A stretch of 64,000 bases of DNA, taken from NCBI GenBank assembly GCA_044222225.1, contig JBGANR010000023.1, positions 1 to 64,000 on the forward strand. The letters are read 5' to 3'. Positions 44,628 to 54,959 of this stretch are shown here, in pieces. The position numbers were made by a program, and so were the translations under genes. Source of the DNA: JBGANR01 sp044222225 (GTDB lineage: Bacteria > Actinomycetota > Actinomycetes > Mycobacteriales > Mycobacteriaceae). The notes beneath the pieces were generated by a model. The model searched no databases and was not told the origin of the DNA. It saw only the letters and a program-made list of their open reading frames with translations. Position 1 is the first letter of the stretch. Every line of letters begins with the position of its first letter.

Positions 44628-46568
44628 ATGTCACGTCGCGCGACCGTCACGATGACCGCCGTCCTGGCGCTCGTGCTCGCCGCCTGCTCCGGCCGATCCA
44701 CCGACAGTCCGACGTCATCGGCGCCCGACACCGTCGCGCCCGCGCCCATCCCCACGGTCATCGTGCTCGACGCGTCCGACTCCATGAACACTCCCGACGC
44801 ACCTGGACCGCGTATCGACGCGGCGAAGAAGGCCGTCATCGCCCTCGCCGACGGACTTCCCGACAAGACCGCCTTCGGAGTCATCGCACTCGGTGCGACG
44901 AAGCCGGCGGCCACGACCCCCATCGATCTCGGCTGCGGTGACATCTCCACGGTCGTGCCGGTGGCGCCACTCGACAAGGCGTCGGTCACCCGCTCGCTGG
45001 AACCACTCAAGGCGCAGGGCTACACGCCTCTTGGCGCGGCGATCCGCGCCGGCGCCGAATCCCTCCCCGCCGGTACTGCCTCTCTCGTCGTCGTCTCCGA
45101 CGGCGAACCGAACTGCAGTCCCGATCCGTGTGAGACGGTCGCGACCATCCGCGCCGCACGCCCCGACCTCACCATCAGTGCCGTCGGATTCAAAGCCGAC
45201 GTCCCTGCGTTGAAATGCGTCGCCGACAAGGGCGGCGGAATCTACGTCACCGCCGACAACACCGACCAACTCATCGCGCGATTGACGGCCGTACAGAACG
45301 CGAACCTCGCCGCGACCCGACTCACGACGACCGGTCGTGGCGACATGAAACTCGGCGATCGGCTCGAGGATATCCGCGCGCGACATGGCGACTTCCCGAC
45401 CACCGGTGAAGCCTCCGGCAACAGGACGGTCTACATCTGGAAAGACTGCGCCTACACCATCGAGAACGGTGTCCTCGTCGAGATCGCGCCCCTCGCCCCC
45501 GGCAGTACCGTCCCCGGCAGCGGCGGGTCGACGATCGATGGGGTGGCTGCGGGCTCACCGGGGTCGAGGGCAGTTCAGCTGTACGGCGAACCGATATCCG
45601 ATTCCGCCGGTAGCGCGACTTTCGTAGCCGACAAGAAGGCGGGTACCGGCTACCGCATCGGGTACTCCGGAATGAAAGGAGTGGCGTCGGGCACGGTGAC
45701 GACCGTGATGCTATGCGGCTGCGTGCCGGTGGAGGAACCAAAGCCGGAACCTGTACTGGGGCGGGACAAGTTTCACGTGTACGCAGTCGGGTTCGGCAAG
45801 GCGAGACCCGACTTCTTCTCAATCGCCTCGACGGCATCAAGCACGGTCAGCGAGATCGCGTGGGAGTCATGGGGCAGCCAGGAGGCCGTCGGCAAGGGGC
45901 GATCTCAGCAGAATGGCGGAGGTCAGCCGCTGAGCGAGATCTGGGTGCTCGCCGCCGATCTAGGGTGGTGCAACGGAGTATGGACGTATCGAGGGCTGCA
46001 ACGTTCTCCTACTCGTGGAGAAACAACGTCGCGAAGTTCCGACTTTCGTGATATCTGCGAAGGTAATCGGAGCGCACCGCCGCCCGCCGAAAAAGTCGAG
46101 AAAGTAACACTCAGCCCGTCGAGCGCGCTTACGTTCGGCGGGGCTGGCGGCGTATATATCGGGGATCCAGAGTCGAAGATTCCAAATACATACATAGAAA
46201 GCGATACTATTACATCAGATCTCGGAATGTACCGCGTCGGCACAAAATTCTACTACTTTTCAAGCCTTTCAAAAGCCAGATCCGCCGACAAAGAAATCTA
46301 TGTGAACCCAGACGGTATGATCTACAGATTTAATTGGACGACAACAGATCTCGGTATCAAGGTGGGTTCAGAGCGACCAGATGTCGAGCATGCATACGCA
46401 CCGTTCGAGCCAGGCCGCTGTCTAACAAGCGGAGGAACCTGGACAGATTTCTATCGCGACCGCGCCACCGGACGGTTTATTCTGTTCCTCTATGACTCGG
46501 ATGAAAAAGTCCGGCGCATCGTGACGATGTCTGAGTTCACGAATGGCAAGTCGTGCGGATTCGACTAA
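44628..46568 (+). CDS. VWA-domain lipoprotein
   Basis: 646 residues. A lipobox signal (VLALVLAAC, Cys 20) is followed by a von Willebrand A domain with the MIDAS motif VLDASDSMN and a Thr/Asp-containing GYTPLGAAI and VVVSDGEPNC. Then comes a domain like that at the C-terminus of DUF6777 paralogue 1 (GDMKLGDRLEDIRARHGDF...). The last ~250 residues are distinct (AVGFGKARPDFFSI, WESWGSQEAVGKG) and their DNA is clearly AT-richer from about 46060 on. It is a surface-anchored, metal-dependent adhesion-type protein; the partner is unknown. Confidence 0.85.
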   Translation: MSRRATVTMTAVLALVLAACSGRSTDSPTSSAPDTVAPAPIPTVIVLDASDSMNTPDAPGPRIDAAKKAVIALADGLPDKTAFGVIALGATKPAATTPIDLGCGDISTVVPVAPLDKASVTRSLEPLKAQGYTPLGAAIRAGAESLPAGTASLVVVSDGEPNCSPDPCETVATIRAARPDLTISAVGFKADVPALKCVADKGGGIYVTADNTDQLIARLTAVQNANLAATRLTTTGRGDMKLGDRLEDIRARHGDFPTTGEASGNRTVYIWKDCAYTIENGVLVEIAPLAPGSTVPGSGGSTIDGVAAGSPGSRAVQLYGEPISDSAGSATFVADKKAGTGYRIGYSGMKGVASGTVTTVMLCGCVPVEEPKPEPVLGRDKFHVYAVGFGKARPDFFSIASTASSTVSEIAWESWGSQEAVGKGRSQQNGGGQPLSEIWVLAADLGWCNGVWTYRGLQRSPTRGETTSRSSDFRDICEGNRSAPPPAEKVEKVTLSPSSALTFGGAGGVYIGDPESKIPNTYIESDTITSDLGMYRVGTKFYYFSSLSKARSADKEIYVNPDGMIYRFNWTTTDLGIKVGSERPDVEHAYAPFEPGRCLTSGGTWTDFYRDRATGRFILFLYDSDEKVRRIVTMSEFTNGKSCGFD

Positions 46569-46639
46569 CGACCCAACTACTTACAAGCCGGCTCAAGAAT
46601 CAGCCACACCACAGTACTACAGTAGTGTTGTGCGACTCG

Positions 46640-46840
46640 TTTAATCCAGATCTGATAGCCGGTCAGGCTTCGATCTCCATCGATGGACAATTTTTTCTCT
46701 TCGCTCAAGGGGTGGCGTCAAAACGTCACGGTTCAGTGTGGACGGTCCAAATAGGTGACGAACCAGAACATAACGTTCCACCACCCACGCCTCTCACGAC
46801 CGTCGACGTCCGAGTCGCCTACTACGCCATCGACGAATAG
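46640..46840 (+). pseudogene. truncated DUF6777 paralogue (3' remnant)
   Basis: The frame ends SVWTVQIGDEPEHNV...LTTVDVRVAYYAIDE, the same ending as the three intact DUF6777 proteins (…DVRVAYYAVDE, DIRVAYYAIDE, DIRIAYYTVDE). The anchor helix and DUF6777 core are missing; upstream of it is the end of the VWA gene. It is a left-over from duplication and recombination. Confidence 0.65.
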
Positions 46841-46859
46841 CGACCAGTGGAGCCAGTGA

Positions 46860-48059
46860 ATGATGAATAGCCAGCAATTCGAAGCACATCCGCAGGTACC
46901 AGCACGCTCCCGGCTCCCCTGGATCCTCGCCGGGGCTGTCGTCGCTGCTCTCGCCGTCCTGGTCGCGGCCGTGGTCTACGCGCTCAACGATGACGACGTC
47001 ACCGCGCGGTGGGAGACAGCCGACACCATGACGTCGAGTCCGTGGACGCCGTCGATAGTCAAGCCCGGCGCACCGGTCGACGTTCCCGGCAACTTCGTCG
47101 GGGCCGCCGACGTCACGTCCATCGCCGGTGACGACTGTGACAAGGAGGCCCTCAAGAAACATCTCGCGTCCAATCCGAGACTGGCGCAGAACTGGGCCCA
47201 GATTCTCGGGATCAGCGTCGCCGAGATCAACGGCTACATAGACAGACTCCAATCGCGCCGGCTCACGGTGCCCGTCCAGGTGACCAATCACGACTACGAG
47301 GGCGACAGCCCTCGCGAATTGCAATCCGTACTCGATGCCGGCACCGCCGTCCTCACCGACGCCGATGGGACACCGCGCGTCCGCTGCGCCTGCGGAAACC
47401 CGCTCAAGCCCGCCGCAGCGAAGGCCACGAAGTTCGACAACCTTCCGCCCGGCGCCGATCCTGACAAGGTTGTTACCGAACCCTCAACCAACGGCAACAA
47501 TGGCACCGCGATCCGGGTCATCAAACGACCCTTTGTCAAGACCGCGACCGGAATCCAACTCAATCCAGGTTATGCTAGTACAGGCGTTGACCAGTCTGGA
47601 CCGCAAACCAATTGCTGGAACCGCTCGGCCACGCCATACGGAAAATCTACAGCGCGATGCAACTGGGGTGGCGACGAGGCTCTAGATTGCTGGGTCAATG
47701 CCGACATGGCCTACTGCCTGCCACCCGACACATTCGCGACTGGCTCAAACCTGAAGGAACACAAGGACATCAACTGGCTGAATTACGTCCAACCGAATGA
47801 TCCAGCAATTCCTACGACCATCGAGTTGGCCAATGGATTCGCGTGCCGACCTGGACTCAATCTCGGCGGAAGGCATCGCGACGGCATGGAAGGTACCTTC
47901 TTCTGCCGCGTCGGCGGCAAAGAATCGTCCGTTCTCGGCTACGGCTGGGGCGCGATGGATCGCAGCCAGCCGGCCTGGACGATCCATTTCACCACCGACT
48001 ACAGTTCTCCGCCGACCGACATGGACATCCGAATCGCGTACTACACTGTCGACGAATAG
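46860..48059 (+). CDS. DUF6777 membrane-anchored protein (paralogue 3)
   Basis: 399 residues with the N-terminal anchor (RSRLPWILAGAVVAALAVLV) and full DUF6777 core (CDKEALKKHLASNPRLAQNW, GTAVLTDADGTPRVRC, CGNPLKPA). The middle part is variable and Cys-containing (TNCWNRSATPYG, LDCWVNADMAYC), and it ends DIRIAYYTVDE. The ATG at 46860 starts 19 bp after the remnant's stop. It is followed by a 42-bp palindrome and the S10-operon terminator. Confidence 0.85.
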   Translation: MMNSQQFEAHPQVPARSRLPWILAGAVVAALAVLVAAVVYALNDDDVTARWETADTMTSSPWTPSIVKPGAPVDVPGNFVGAADVTSIAGDDCDKEALKKHLASNPRLAQNWAQILGISVAEINGYIDRLQSRRLTVPVQVTNHDYEGDSPRELQSVLDAGTAVLTDADGTPRVRCACGNPLKPAAAKATKFDNLPPGADPDKVVTEPSTNGNNGTAIRVIKRPFVKTATGIQLNPGYASTGVDQSGPQTNCWNRSATPYGKSTARCNWGGDEALDCWVNADMAYCLPPDTFATGSNLKEHKDINWLNYVQPNDPAIPTTIELANGFACRPGLNLGGRHRDGMEGTFFCRVGGKESSVLGYGWGAMDRSQPAWTIHFTTDYSSPPTDMDIRIAYYTVDE

Positions 48060-48083
48060 CCCAATGCCTACACGCCCAAGGTG

Positions 48084-48125
48084 ATGCACGATCGTCCAAG
48101 GCCATGACCTTGGACGACCGTGCAT
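48084..48125 (-). repeat. 42-bp near-perfect palindrome
   Basis: Arms ATGCACGATCGTCCAAGG and CCTTGGACGACCGTGCAT, centred on CATG. The two deviations from perfect symmetry are A-C on the plus strand but G-U on a minus-strand RNA, which would then fold into one uninterrupted hairpin. It lies between DUF6777 paralogue 3 and the S10-operon terminator. Confidence 0.7.
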
Positions 48126-48277
48126 CGGGGTAGACGTCCGCGCAAACCCCTCCCCCAGCACACACCGACATCCCGTTCCCGCCTGCGGAATCCGTTGCCG
48201 CCGCGCCGATAGTCCGAGCGGGAACGGAAAACCCGCGCGACAACGGACAGCGCGCGCACAAACCGCACCCCGCATAC

Positions 48278-48314
48278 CACGAAGGCCCGCCCCAGAACGG
48301 GACGGGCCTTCGTG
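48278..48314. terminator. terminator hairpin after rpsQ
   Basis: Arms CACGAAGGCCCGCCCC and CGGGACGGGCCTTCGTG around AGAA. It lies 28 bp after the rpsQ stop, so it ends the S10 operon; it can also work for the plus strand. There is no long T-tract, as is common in actinobacteria. Confidence 0.8.
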
Positions 48315-48341
48315 TCGCTTCTCGAAGCGTGGGAGCCGGAC

Positions 48342-48626
48342 CTACTTGGCCTTCTCCAGCACCTCGACCAGCCGCCAGCGCTTCGTGGCCGACAGCGGGC
48401 GGGTCTCCATGAGGCGGACGCGGTCGCCGATACCGGCGACGCCGTTCTCGTCGTGCGCCTTCACCTTGGAGGTGGTGCGGATGATCTTGCCGTACAGAGG
48501 ATGCTTCACGCGGTCCTCGAGCTCGACGACGATCGTCTTCTGCATCTTGTCCGAGACGACGTAGCCGATCCGCTCCTTGCGGCTGCCGCGCTCTTCCTTG
48601 TTCTCACTCACGTTCGCCTCACTCAC
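48342..48626 (-). CDS. rpsQ: 30S ribosomal protein S17
   Basis: 94 residues (RKERIGYVVSDKMQKTIVVE, RVRLMETRPLSATKRWRLV). It starts with GTG at 48626, overlapping the rpmC stop (GTGA). It is the last gene of the S10 operon; rplN, its usual successor, lies 26 kb away. Confidence 0.97.
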   Translation of the reverse strand: MSEANVSENKEERGSRKERIGYVVSDKMQKTIVVELEDRVKHPLYGKIIRTTSKVKAHDENGVAGIGDRVRLMETRPLSATKRWRLVEVLEKAK

Positions 48627-48856
48627 GCGTCGTCACCGTCCGGGCCGGTGGCGAGGCCGAGCTCGCGCTCCCGCATCACCGTGTAGACCCGGGCGATCTC
48701 CCGGCGCACGGCACGCAGCCGACGGTTGTTGGTCAGCTGCCCCGTCGCCATCTGAAAGCGCAGGTTGAACAGCTCTTCCTTCGACTCCTTCAGGCGATCG
48801 ACGAGGGCGTCGTCGTCCAGGTCACGCAGTTCGCCTGCGGCGACTCCGAGTCCCAT
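48623..48856 (-). CDS. rpmC: 50S ribosomal protein L29
   Basis: 77 residues from the ATG at 48856 (MGLGVAAGELRDLDDDALVD), with KEELFNLRFQMATGQL. It shares one base with the rplP stop. Confidence 0.96.
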   Translation of the reverse strand: MGLGVAAGELRDLDDDALVDRLKESKEELFNLRFQMATGQLTNNRRLRAVRREIARVYTVMRERELGLATGPDGDDA

Positions 48857-49272
48857 CAGAACTGCTCCTCTCGTGTCACGATCCGGGTCTTGCACGGCAG
48901 CTTGTGCTGCGCGCGCCGCAGCGCCTCACGGGCGATCTGCTCGTTGGGGTAGCTCATCTCGAACAGCACGCGGCCCGGCTTGATGGGCGCGACCCACCAC
49001 TCCGGCGAGCCCTTGCCGGAACCCATGCGGGTCTCGGCCGGCTTCTTCGTGATCGGGCGGTCCGGGAAGATGTTGATCCAGACCTTGCCGCCACGCTTGA
49101 TGTGGCGGTTGATCGCGATACGCGCCGACTCGATCTGCCGGTTGGTGATGTACGCGCTCTCCAGAGCCTGGATGCCGTACTCGCCGAACGACACCTTGGT
49201 GCCGCCCGACGCCTGACCCGACAGGTCGGGGTGGTGCTGCTTGCGGTGCTTGACTCGACGGGGAATCAGCAT
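48856..49272 (-). CDS. rplP: 50S ribosomal protein L16
   Basis: 138 residues (MLIPRRVKHRKQHHPDL, VNIFPDRPITKKPAETRMG in part). It organises the A site of the large subunit. Confidence 0.98.
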   Translation of the reverse strand: MLIPRRVKHRKQHHPDLSGQASGGTKVSFGEYGIQALESAYITNRQIESARIAINRHIKRGGKVWINIFPDRPITKKPAETRMGSGKGSPEWWVAPIKPGRVLFEMSYPNEQIAREALRRAQHKLPCKTRIVTREEQF

Positions 49273-49277
49273 GTGCC

Positions 49278-50077
<800 letters not shown>

Positions 50078-50078
<1 letters not shown>

Positions 50079-50503
50079 TACTGAGCTCCCTTCCCGTTGT
50101 TGCGAGCGCGGCCCGTGCCGGCGACCTTGCTCGCCAGGCTCGTGACCTCGACCGTGATGTGGCTGGTCCGCTTGCGGACCCGGAACGCACGGCCCTGGGC
50201 ACGCGGGCGGAACCGCTTCATCGTCGGACCCTCGTCCGCGAACGCCTTCGACACGACGAGCGTGCGGCGGTCCAGGTCGAGGTTGTTCTCGGCGTTGGCG
50301 ATCGCGCTGGCGAGCACCTTCGCGACCGGCTCCGACGCCGCCTGCGGCGCGAACCGCAGGATGTCGAGCGCCTCGTCGGCGTCCTTACCGCGGACCAGGT
50401 CGATCACGCGGCGCGCCTTCATCGGCGTGACGCGCACGAAGCGCGCCGTCGCCCGGGCGGTCGTCGGAGCCGCTTGCGCGACACCCGTCTTCGCGTTGCT
50501 CAT
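50078..50503 (-). CDS. rplV: 50S ribosomal protein L22
   Basis: 141 residues with ATARFVRVTPMKARRVIDLVRG and RFRPRAQGRAFRVRKRTSHI. It lines the exit tunnel. It overlaps rpsS by 4 bp. Confidence 0.98.
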
Positions 50504-50781
50504 CGACGCTTACCCTTCCGGTCGTCCTTGATGTGGCCCTTGAACGTCCGCGTCGGAGCGAACTCGCCGAGCTTGTGCCCGACCATGTTGTCCGAGACGA
50601 ACACCGGCACGTGCTTGCGGCCGTCGTGGACGGCGAAGGTGTGGCCGATGAAGTCGGGGATGATCGTCGAGCGGCGCGACCAGGTCTTGATGACCTGCTT
50701 GGTGCCCTTCTCGTTCTGCACGTCCACCTTCGCCAGGAGGTGGTCGTCGACGAAGGGGCCCTTCTTGAGGCTGCGGGGCAT
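50500..50781 (-). CDS. rpsS: 30S ribosomal protein S19
   Basis: 93 residues (MPRSLKKGPFVDDHLLAKVD, HKLGEFAPTRTFKGH). Confidence 0.98.
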   Translation of the reverse strand: MPRSLKKGPFVDDHLLAKVDVQNEKGTKQVIKTWSRRSTIIPDFIGHTFAVHDGRKHVPVFVSDNMVGHKLGEFAPTRTFKGHIKDDRKGKRR

Positions 50782-50794
50782 TCTCTACTCCCTC

Positions 50795-51628
<834 letters not shown>

Positions 51629-51658
51629 GTGCTTCTCGTCCTGTTCCGTGGGGGCGGC

Positions 51659-51967
51659 CTACGCCGCGCCCCCGAAGATCTCGATGGTGCTACCGGCCGC
51701 GAGGGTGACGATGGCGCGCTTGGTGTCCTTGCGCTTGCCGTACCCGGTCCGGGTGCGCTTGCGCTTACCCGGGCGGTTGAGGGTGTTGACGCTGGTCACG
51801 TCGACGCCGAAGATGGCCTCGACCGCGATCTTGATCTGCGTCTTGTTCGCGTCCGGGTGCACGAGGAACGTGTAGACGTTGCCCTCGATCAGCCCATAGG
51901 ACTTCTCGGAGATGACCGGCGCGAGGATGATGTCCCGCGGGTCGGTCTTGACGGTGTCGACGCTCAT
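51659..51967 (-). CDS. rplW: 50S ribosomal protein L23
   Basis: 102 residues with DIILAPVISEKSYGLIEGN and NKTQIKIAVEAIFGVDV. It forms the docking site at the tunnel exit. It overlaps rplD by 4 bp. Confidence 0.98.
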   Translation of the reverse strand: MSVDTVKTDPRDIILAPVISEKSYGLIEGNVYTFLVHPDANKTQIKIAVEAIFGVDVTSVNTLNRPGKRKRTRTGYGKRKDTKRAIVTLAAGSTIEIFGGAA

Positions 51968-52623
51968 GCCTGCGCCCCTTCCTTCGCCTCGCCCGTCGCG
52001 GCGGCGATGAAGCTGCCGAGGGCCTCACGGCTGAACACGATGTCGTCGCTGTCCAGCACGTCGTAGGTGTTGAGCTGATCCGGCGCGATCGGCATGACGT
52101 TCGGCAGGTTGGACACCGAGCGCCAGGCGGCGATGTCGTCACGGCCGAGCACGACGAGCAGCTTCTTGTTGTCGGTCAGCGACTCGAGGAAGACGCGAGC
52201 GGTCTTCGTCGACGGCGTCTGGCCGGTGACGAGCTCGGTGACGACGTGGATCCGCTCGTTGCGGACCCGGTCCGTCAGCGCGCCGCGCAGGGCCGCCTTG
52301 ATCATCTTCTTCGGGGTGCGCTGGCTGTAGTCACGCGGCTGCGGGCCGTGGACCGTGCCGCCGCCGGTGAACTGCGGAGCGCGGGTCGAGCCCTGACGCG
52401 CCCGGCCGGTGCCCTTCTGGCGGTACGGCTTGGCGCCGCCGCCGGAGACCAGTCCGCGCGTCTTCGTCGCATGCGTGCCCTGGCGGCGCGCGGCGAGCTG
52501 CGCCACGACGACCTGGTGCATCAGCGGGATGTTCGGCTCGACGTCGAAGATCTCCGTCGGCAGATCGACGGAGCCGGCGACGGAGCCGTCAGCGGCCTTG
52601 ACGTCGAGGGTGAGCTTGCTCAT
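51964..52623 (-). CDS. rplD: 50S ribosomal protein L4
   Basis: 219 residues with the tunnel loop RQKGTGRARQGSTRAPQFTG. E. coli L4 represses the S10 operon through its leader; whether that applies to this ~240-nt leader is not known. Confidence 0.98.
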   Translation of the reverse strand: MSKLTLDVKAADGSVAGSVDLPTEIFDVEPNIPLMHQVVVAQLAARRQGTHATKTRGLVSGGGAKPYRQKGTGRARQGSTRAPQFTGGGTVHGPQPRDYSQRTPKKMIKAALRGALTDRVRNERIHVVTELVTGQTPSTKTARVFLESLTDNKKLLVVLGRDDIAAWRSVSNLPNVMPIAPDQLNTYDVLDSDDIVFSREALGSFIAAATGEAKEGAQA

Positions 52624-52626
52624 GGG

Positions 52627-53277
52627 TTAGGCACCGCCCTTCACTGCGGAGCGGACGAGCACGACGCCGCCCTTGCGACCCGGGATGGCTCCCTTGATCA
52701 ACAGGATTCCGGCCTCGGCGTCCACCTTGTGGACCTTGAGGTTCTGCGTGGTCACGCGCTCGTTGCCCATCCGGCCGGCCATGCGCGTGCCCTTGAAGAC
52801 ACGACCCGGGGTGGCGCAGCCACCGATCGAGCCGGGGGCGCGGTGGACGCGGTGGACGCCGTGCGAGGCGCCGAGGCCCTTGAAGCCGTGCCGCTTCATG
52901 ACGCCGGCGAAGCCCTTGCCCTTGCTGGTGCCGGTGACGTCGACCAGCGAGCCGTCGGCGAACAGTTCGACGGTCAGCTCCTGGCCGACCTCATACTCCG
53001 AGACGTCGGCGAGGCGGACCTCGGCGATGTGCCGGCGCGGCGTGACGCCCGCCTTGGTGAACTGCCCGGCGACCGGCTTGATGACCTTGCGCGGGTCGAT
53101 CGCGCCGAAGGCGAGCTGGACGGCCGTGTAGCCGTCGGTCTCCTGCGTACGGATCTGGGTGATCACGTTGGGAGCGGCCTTGACGACCGTGACCGGGACC
53201 ACCCGGTTCTGCTCGTCGAAGACCTGGGTCATCCCGAGCTTGGTGCCCAGGATGCCCTTCTGGTTCTTCTCACTCAT
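52627..53277 (-). CDS. rplC: 50S ribosomal protein L3
   Basis: 216 residues (KGILGTKLGMTQVFDEQNRV, GVMKRHGFKGLGASHG). Confidence 0.98.
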   Translation of the reverse strand: MSEKNQKGILGTKLGMTQVFDEQNRVVPVTVVKAAPNVITQIRTQETDGYTAVQLAFGAIDPRKVIKPVAGQFTKAGVTPRRHIAEVRLADVSEYEVGQELTVELFADGSLVDVTGTSKGKGFAGVMKRHGFKGLGASHGVHRVHRAPGSIGGCATPGRVFKGTRMAGRMGNERVTTQNLKVHKVDAEAGILLIKGAIPGRKGGVVLVRSAVKGGA

Positions 53278-53330
53278 TGTTGGTTTCTCCGCTTAATGCT
53301 TCGTAGAAGATGGCGCCCAAGCGGGCGAGC

Positions 53331-53636
53331 TCACTGGATGTTGACGTCGACGCTCGCCGGAAGGTCGATGCGCATGAGCGCGTCGACGGTCTTCGGCGTC
53401 GGATCCAGGATGTCGATGAGCCGCTTGTGGGTGCGCATCTCGAAGTGCTCGCGCGAGTCCTTGTACTTGTGCGGCGAACGGATGACGCAGTAGACGTTCT
53501 TCTCCGTCGGCAGGGGCACCGGGCCGACGACGCGGGCACCGGTGCGCGTCACCGTCTCGACGATCTTGCGCGCGGACGCGTCGATCGCCTCATGGTCATA
53601 GGCCTTGAGCCTGATGCGGATCTTCTGTCCCGCCAC
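53331..53636 (-). CDS. rpsJ: 30S ribosomal protein S10
   Basis: 101 residues (MAGQKIRIRLKAYDHEAID, VPLPTEKNVYCVIRSPHKYK). First gene of the S10 operon, starting with GTG at 53636. S10 is also the partner of NusB in antitermination. Confidence 0.98.
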   Translation of the reverse strand: MAGQKIRIRLKAYDHEAIDASARKIVETVTRTGARVVGPVPLPTEKNVYCVIRSPHKYKDSREHFEMRTHKRLIDILDPTPKTVDALMRIDLPASVDVNIQ

Positions 53637-54015
53637 TCTCGTGTCCTCTTCCGTCAGCGTTGGTCACAGAAGAACAGAGCACACACGAGGCACGGGCGGG
53701 CAGGCCGCCGGGCCGCGATCGACGCTGTTCATCTGTCAATTTTCGGGTGGAGCCGAGCGCGTTCACGCTGGTGGCTCCGAGCCACGCGGTCGGGCGTGTC
53801 GAGATCCGACGTACACCGATTGCGAAGCATCGAGCTTGCCAGAGGCCGCAGAGAACCACGGCCGGAGAGCAAGGCAACCGGTCCAGTATGCACCAGGCCA
53901 TCACCCCAGGCAAGCCCGGGACCACCGCGGGCGGCCACAGCGACGCCACAGGACGGACGGTGGCCCCAATCACCACTCTGGCCACACCAGCCCCACGGGC
54001 GATATCGTCGATGGA
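53637..54015. other. S10 leader and divergent promoter region
   Basis: 379 bp between the divergent rpsJ and lipase starts. It holds the S10 promoter (see 53873-53913) and a leader of about 240 nt. No lipase promoter was recognised. Confidence 0.5.
53873..53913 (-). promoter_or_regulatory. candidate S10-operon promoter
   Basis: Minus strand: -35 TTGCCT (53908-53913), 17-bp spacer, -10 CATACT (53885-53890), 5 bp (GGACC), then GGTTGCC (53873-53879). The same -10 to GGTTGCC spacing is found at rplN, rpsH and secY. Confidence 0.6.
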
Positions 54016-54903
54016 ATGAACGACACTGCTGGGAACGACCCACGCCGCGGCCGCCGCGGCTTGCGACGCACTCTCGCCGGCGTCACCGCTTCGCTCGTCA
54101 CGACCGTCGTCGCTCTCGTCCCGGGCGTCGCCCACGCCGCACCGGAGCCGCTCGAAGGCGTCAACGACTTCTCCTGCCGGCCCTCGACGGCGCATCCGCG
54201 GCCGGTCGTCCTCGTCCACGGCACCTGGTCGGACGCCGCGTCCACCTGGGCGACGCTCGCCCCGCGCCTCATCGCCGACGGCTACTGCGTCTTCGCTCCG
54301 ACCTACGGTACGCAGGTCCCCGACGGCAATCTGCTCGGCCTCGTCGGGGCCGCACCGATCTCCACCTCGGCCGTCGACCTCGGTCGCTTCATCGACAGGG
54401 TGCTCACCGAGACCGGCGCCGCGAAGGTCGACGTCGTCGCCCATTCCCAGGGCGCGCTCGTCTCCCGCAAGCACCTGCAGATCACCCCGCCGGCCAAGCG
54501 CCGGATCGGGACGCTCGTCAGCGTCGCCGGCTCGAATCACGGCACGTCGTTCGGCGGCAAGCAGCAGATCGGCGCCCTGGCGATGCTGCTCAACGTGCCC
54601 GTCATCGAGCTGTACCGCTACCTCGTCGGGCCGTCGTTCGTCGAGCAGATGGCCGGATCGCCGACGTTGCGCGCCCTCAACAAAGACGGCGACACCGTGC
54701 CCGGCGTGCGCTACGTCGCTCTGGCCAGCAAGACCGACGGCGTCATCACGCCGCCCGAATCGGCCCTGCTCACCGCCGGTCCGGGTGCGACGGTGGAGAA
54801 CATCTGGATCCAGGACCGGGAACCCGGCGCGACGACGGACCACGGCAAGATGACGTCGGATCCGGTGGCCGTCGACCTCATGGAAGGCGCCCTCGGCGGC
54901 TGA
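54016..54903 (+). CDS. secreted lipase/esterase (lipase class 2-like)
   Basis: 295 residues. A twin-Arg-rich N-terminus (RRGRRGLRRTLAG) and hydrophobic stretch end at AHAAPEP, a signal peptide. The alpha/beta-hydrolase parts are oxyanion loop VVLVHGTWSDA, nucleophile AHSQGA, and a late Asp/His region (SKTDGVITP, DHGKMTSD). It is likely exported to act on lipids or esters outside the cell. The ATG at 54016 is used because the signal peptide follows it. Confidence 0.88.
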   Translation: MNDTAGNDPRRGRRGLRRTLAGVTASLVTTVVALVPGVAHAAPEPLEGVNDFSCRPSTAHPRPVVLVHGTWSDAASTWATLAPRLIADGYCVFAPTYGTQVPDGNLLGLVGAAPISTSAVDLGRFIDRVLTETGAAKVDVVAHSQGALVSRKHLQITPPAKRRIGTLVSVAGSNHGTSFGGKQQIGALAMLLNVPVIELYRYLVGPSFVEQMAGSPTLRALNKDGDTVPGVRYVALASKTDGVITPPESALLTAGPGATVENIWIQDREPGATTDHGKMTSDPVAVDLMEGALGG

Positions 54904-54959
54904 ACCCGAAGCCGCCGAGCCGAGCCCGGCGCCGCCGATCCCGGAGCCGCCGGCGGCGG

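Noticed and set aside
46603..46632. Imperfect palindrome around ACTACAGTAGT as an operator
   Set aside because: It lies inside a decayed, AT-rich stretch after the VWA gene and has several mismatches; no promoter is attached to it.
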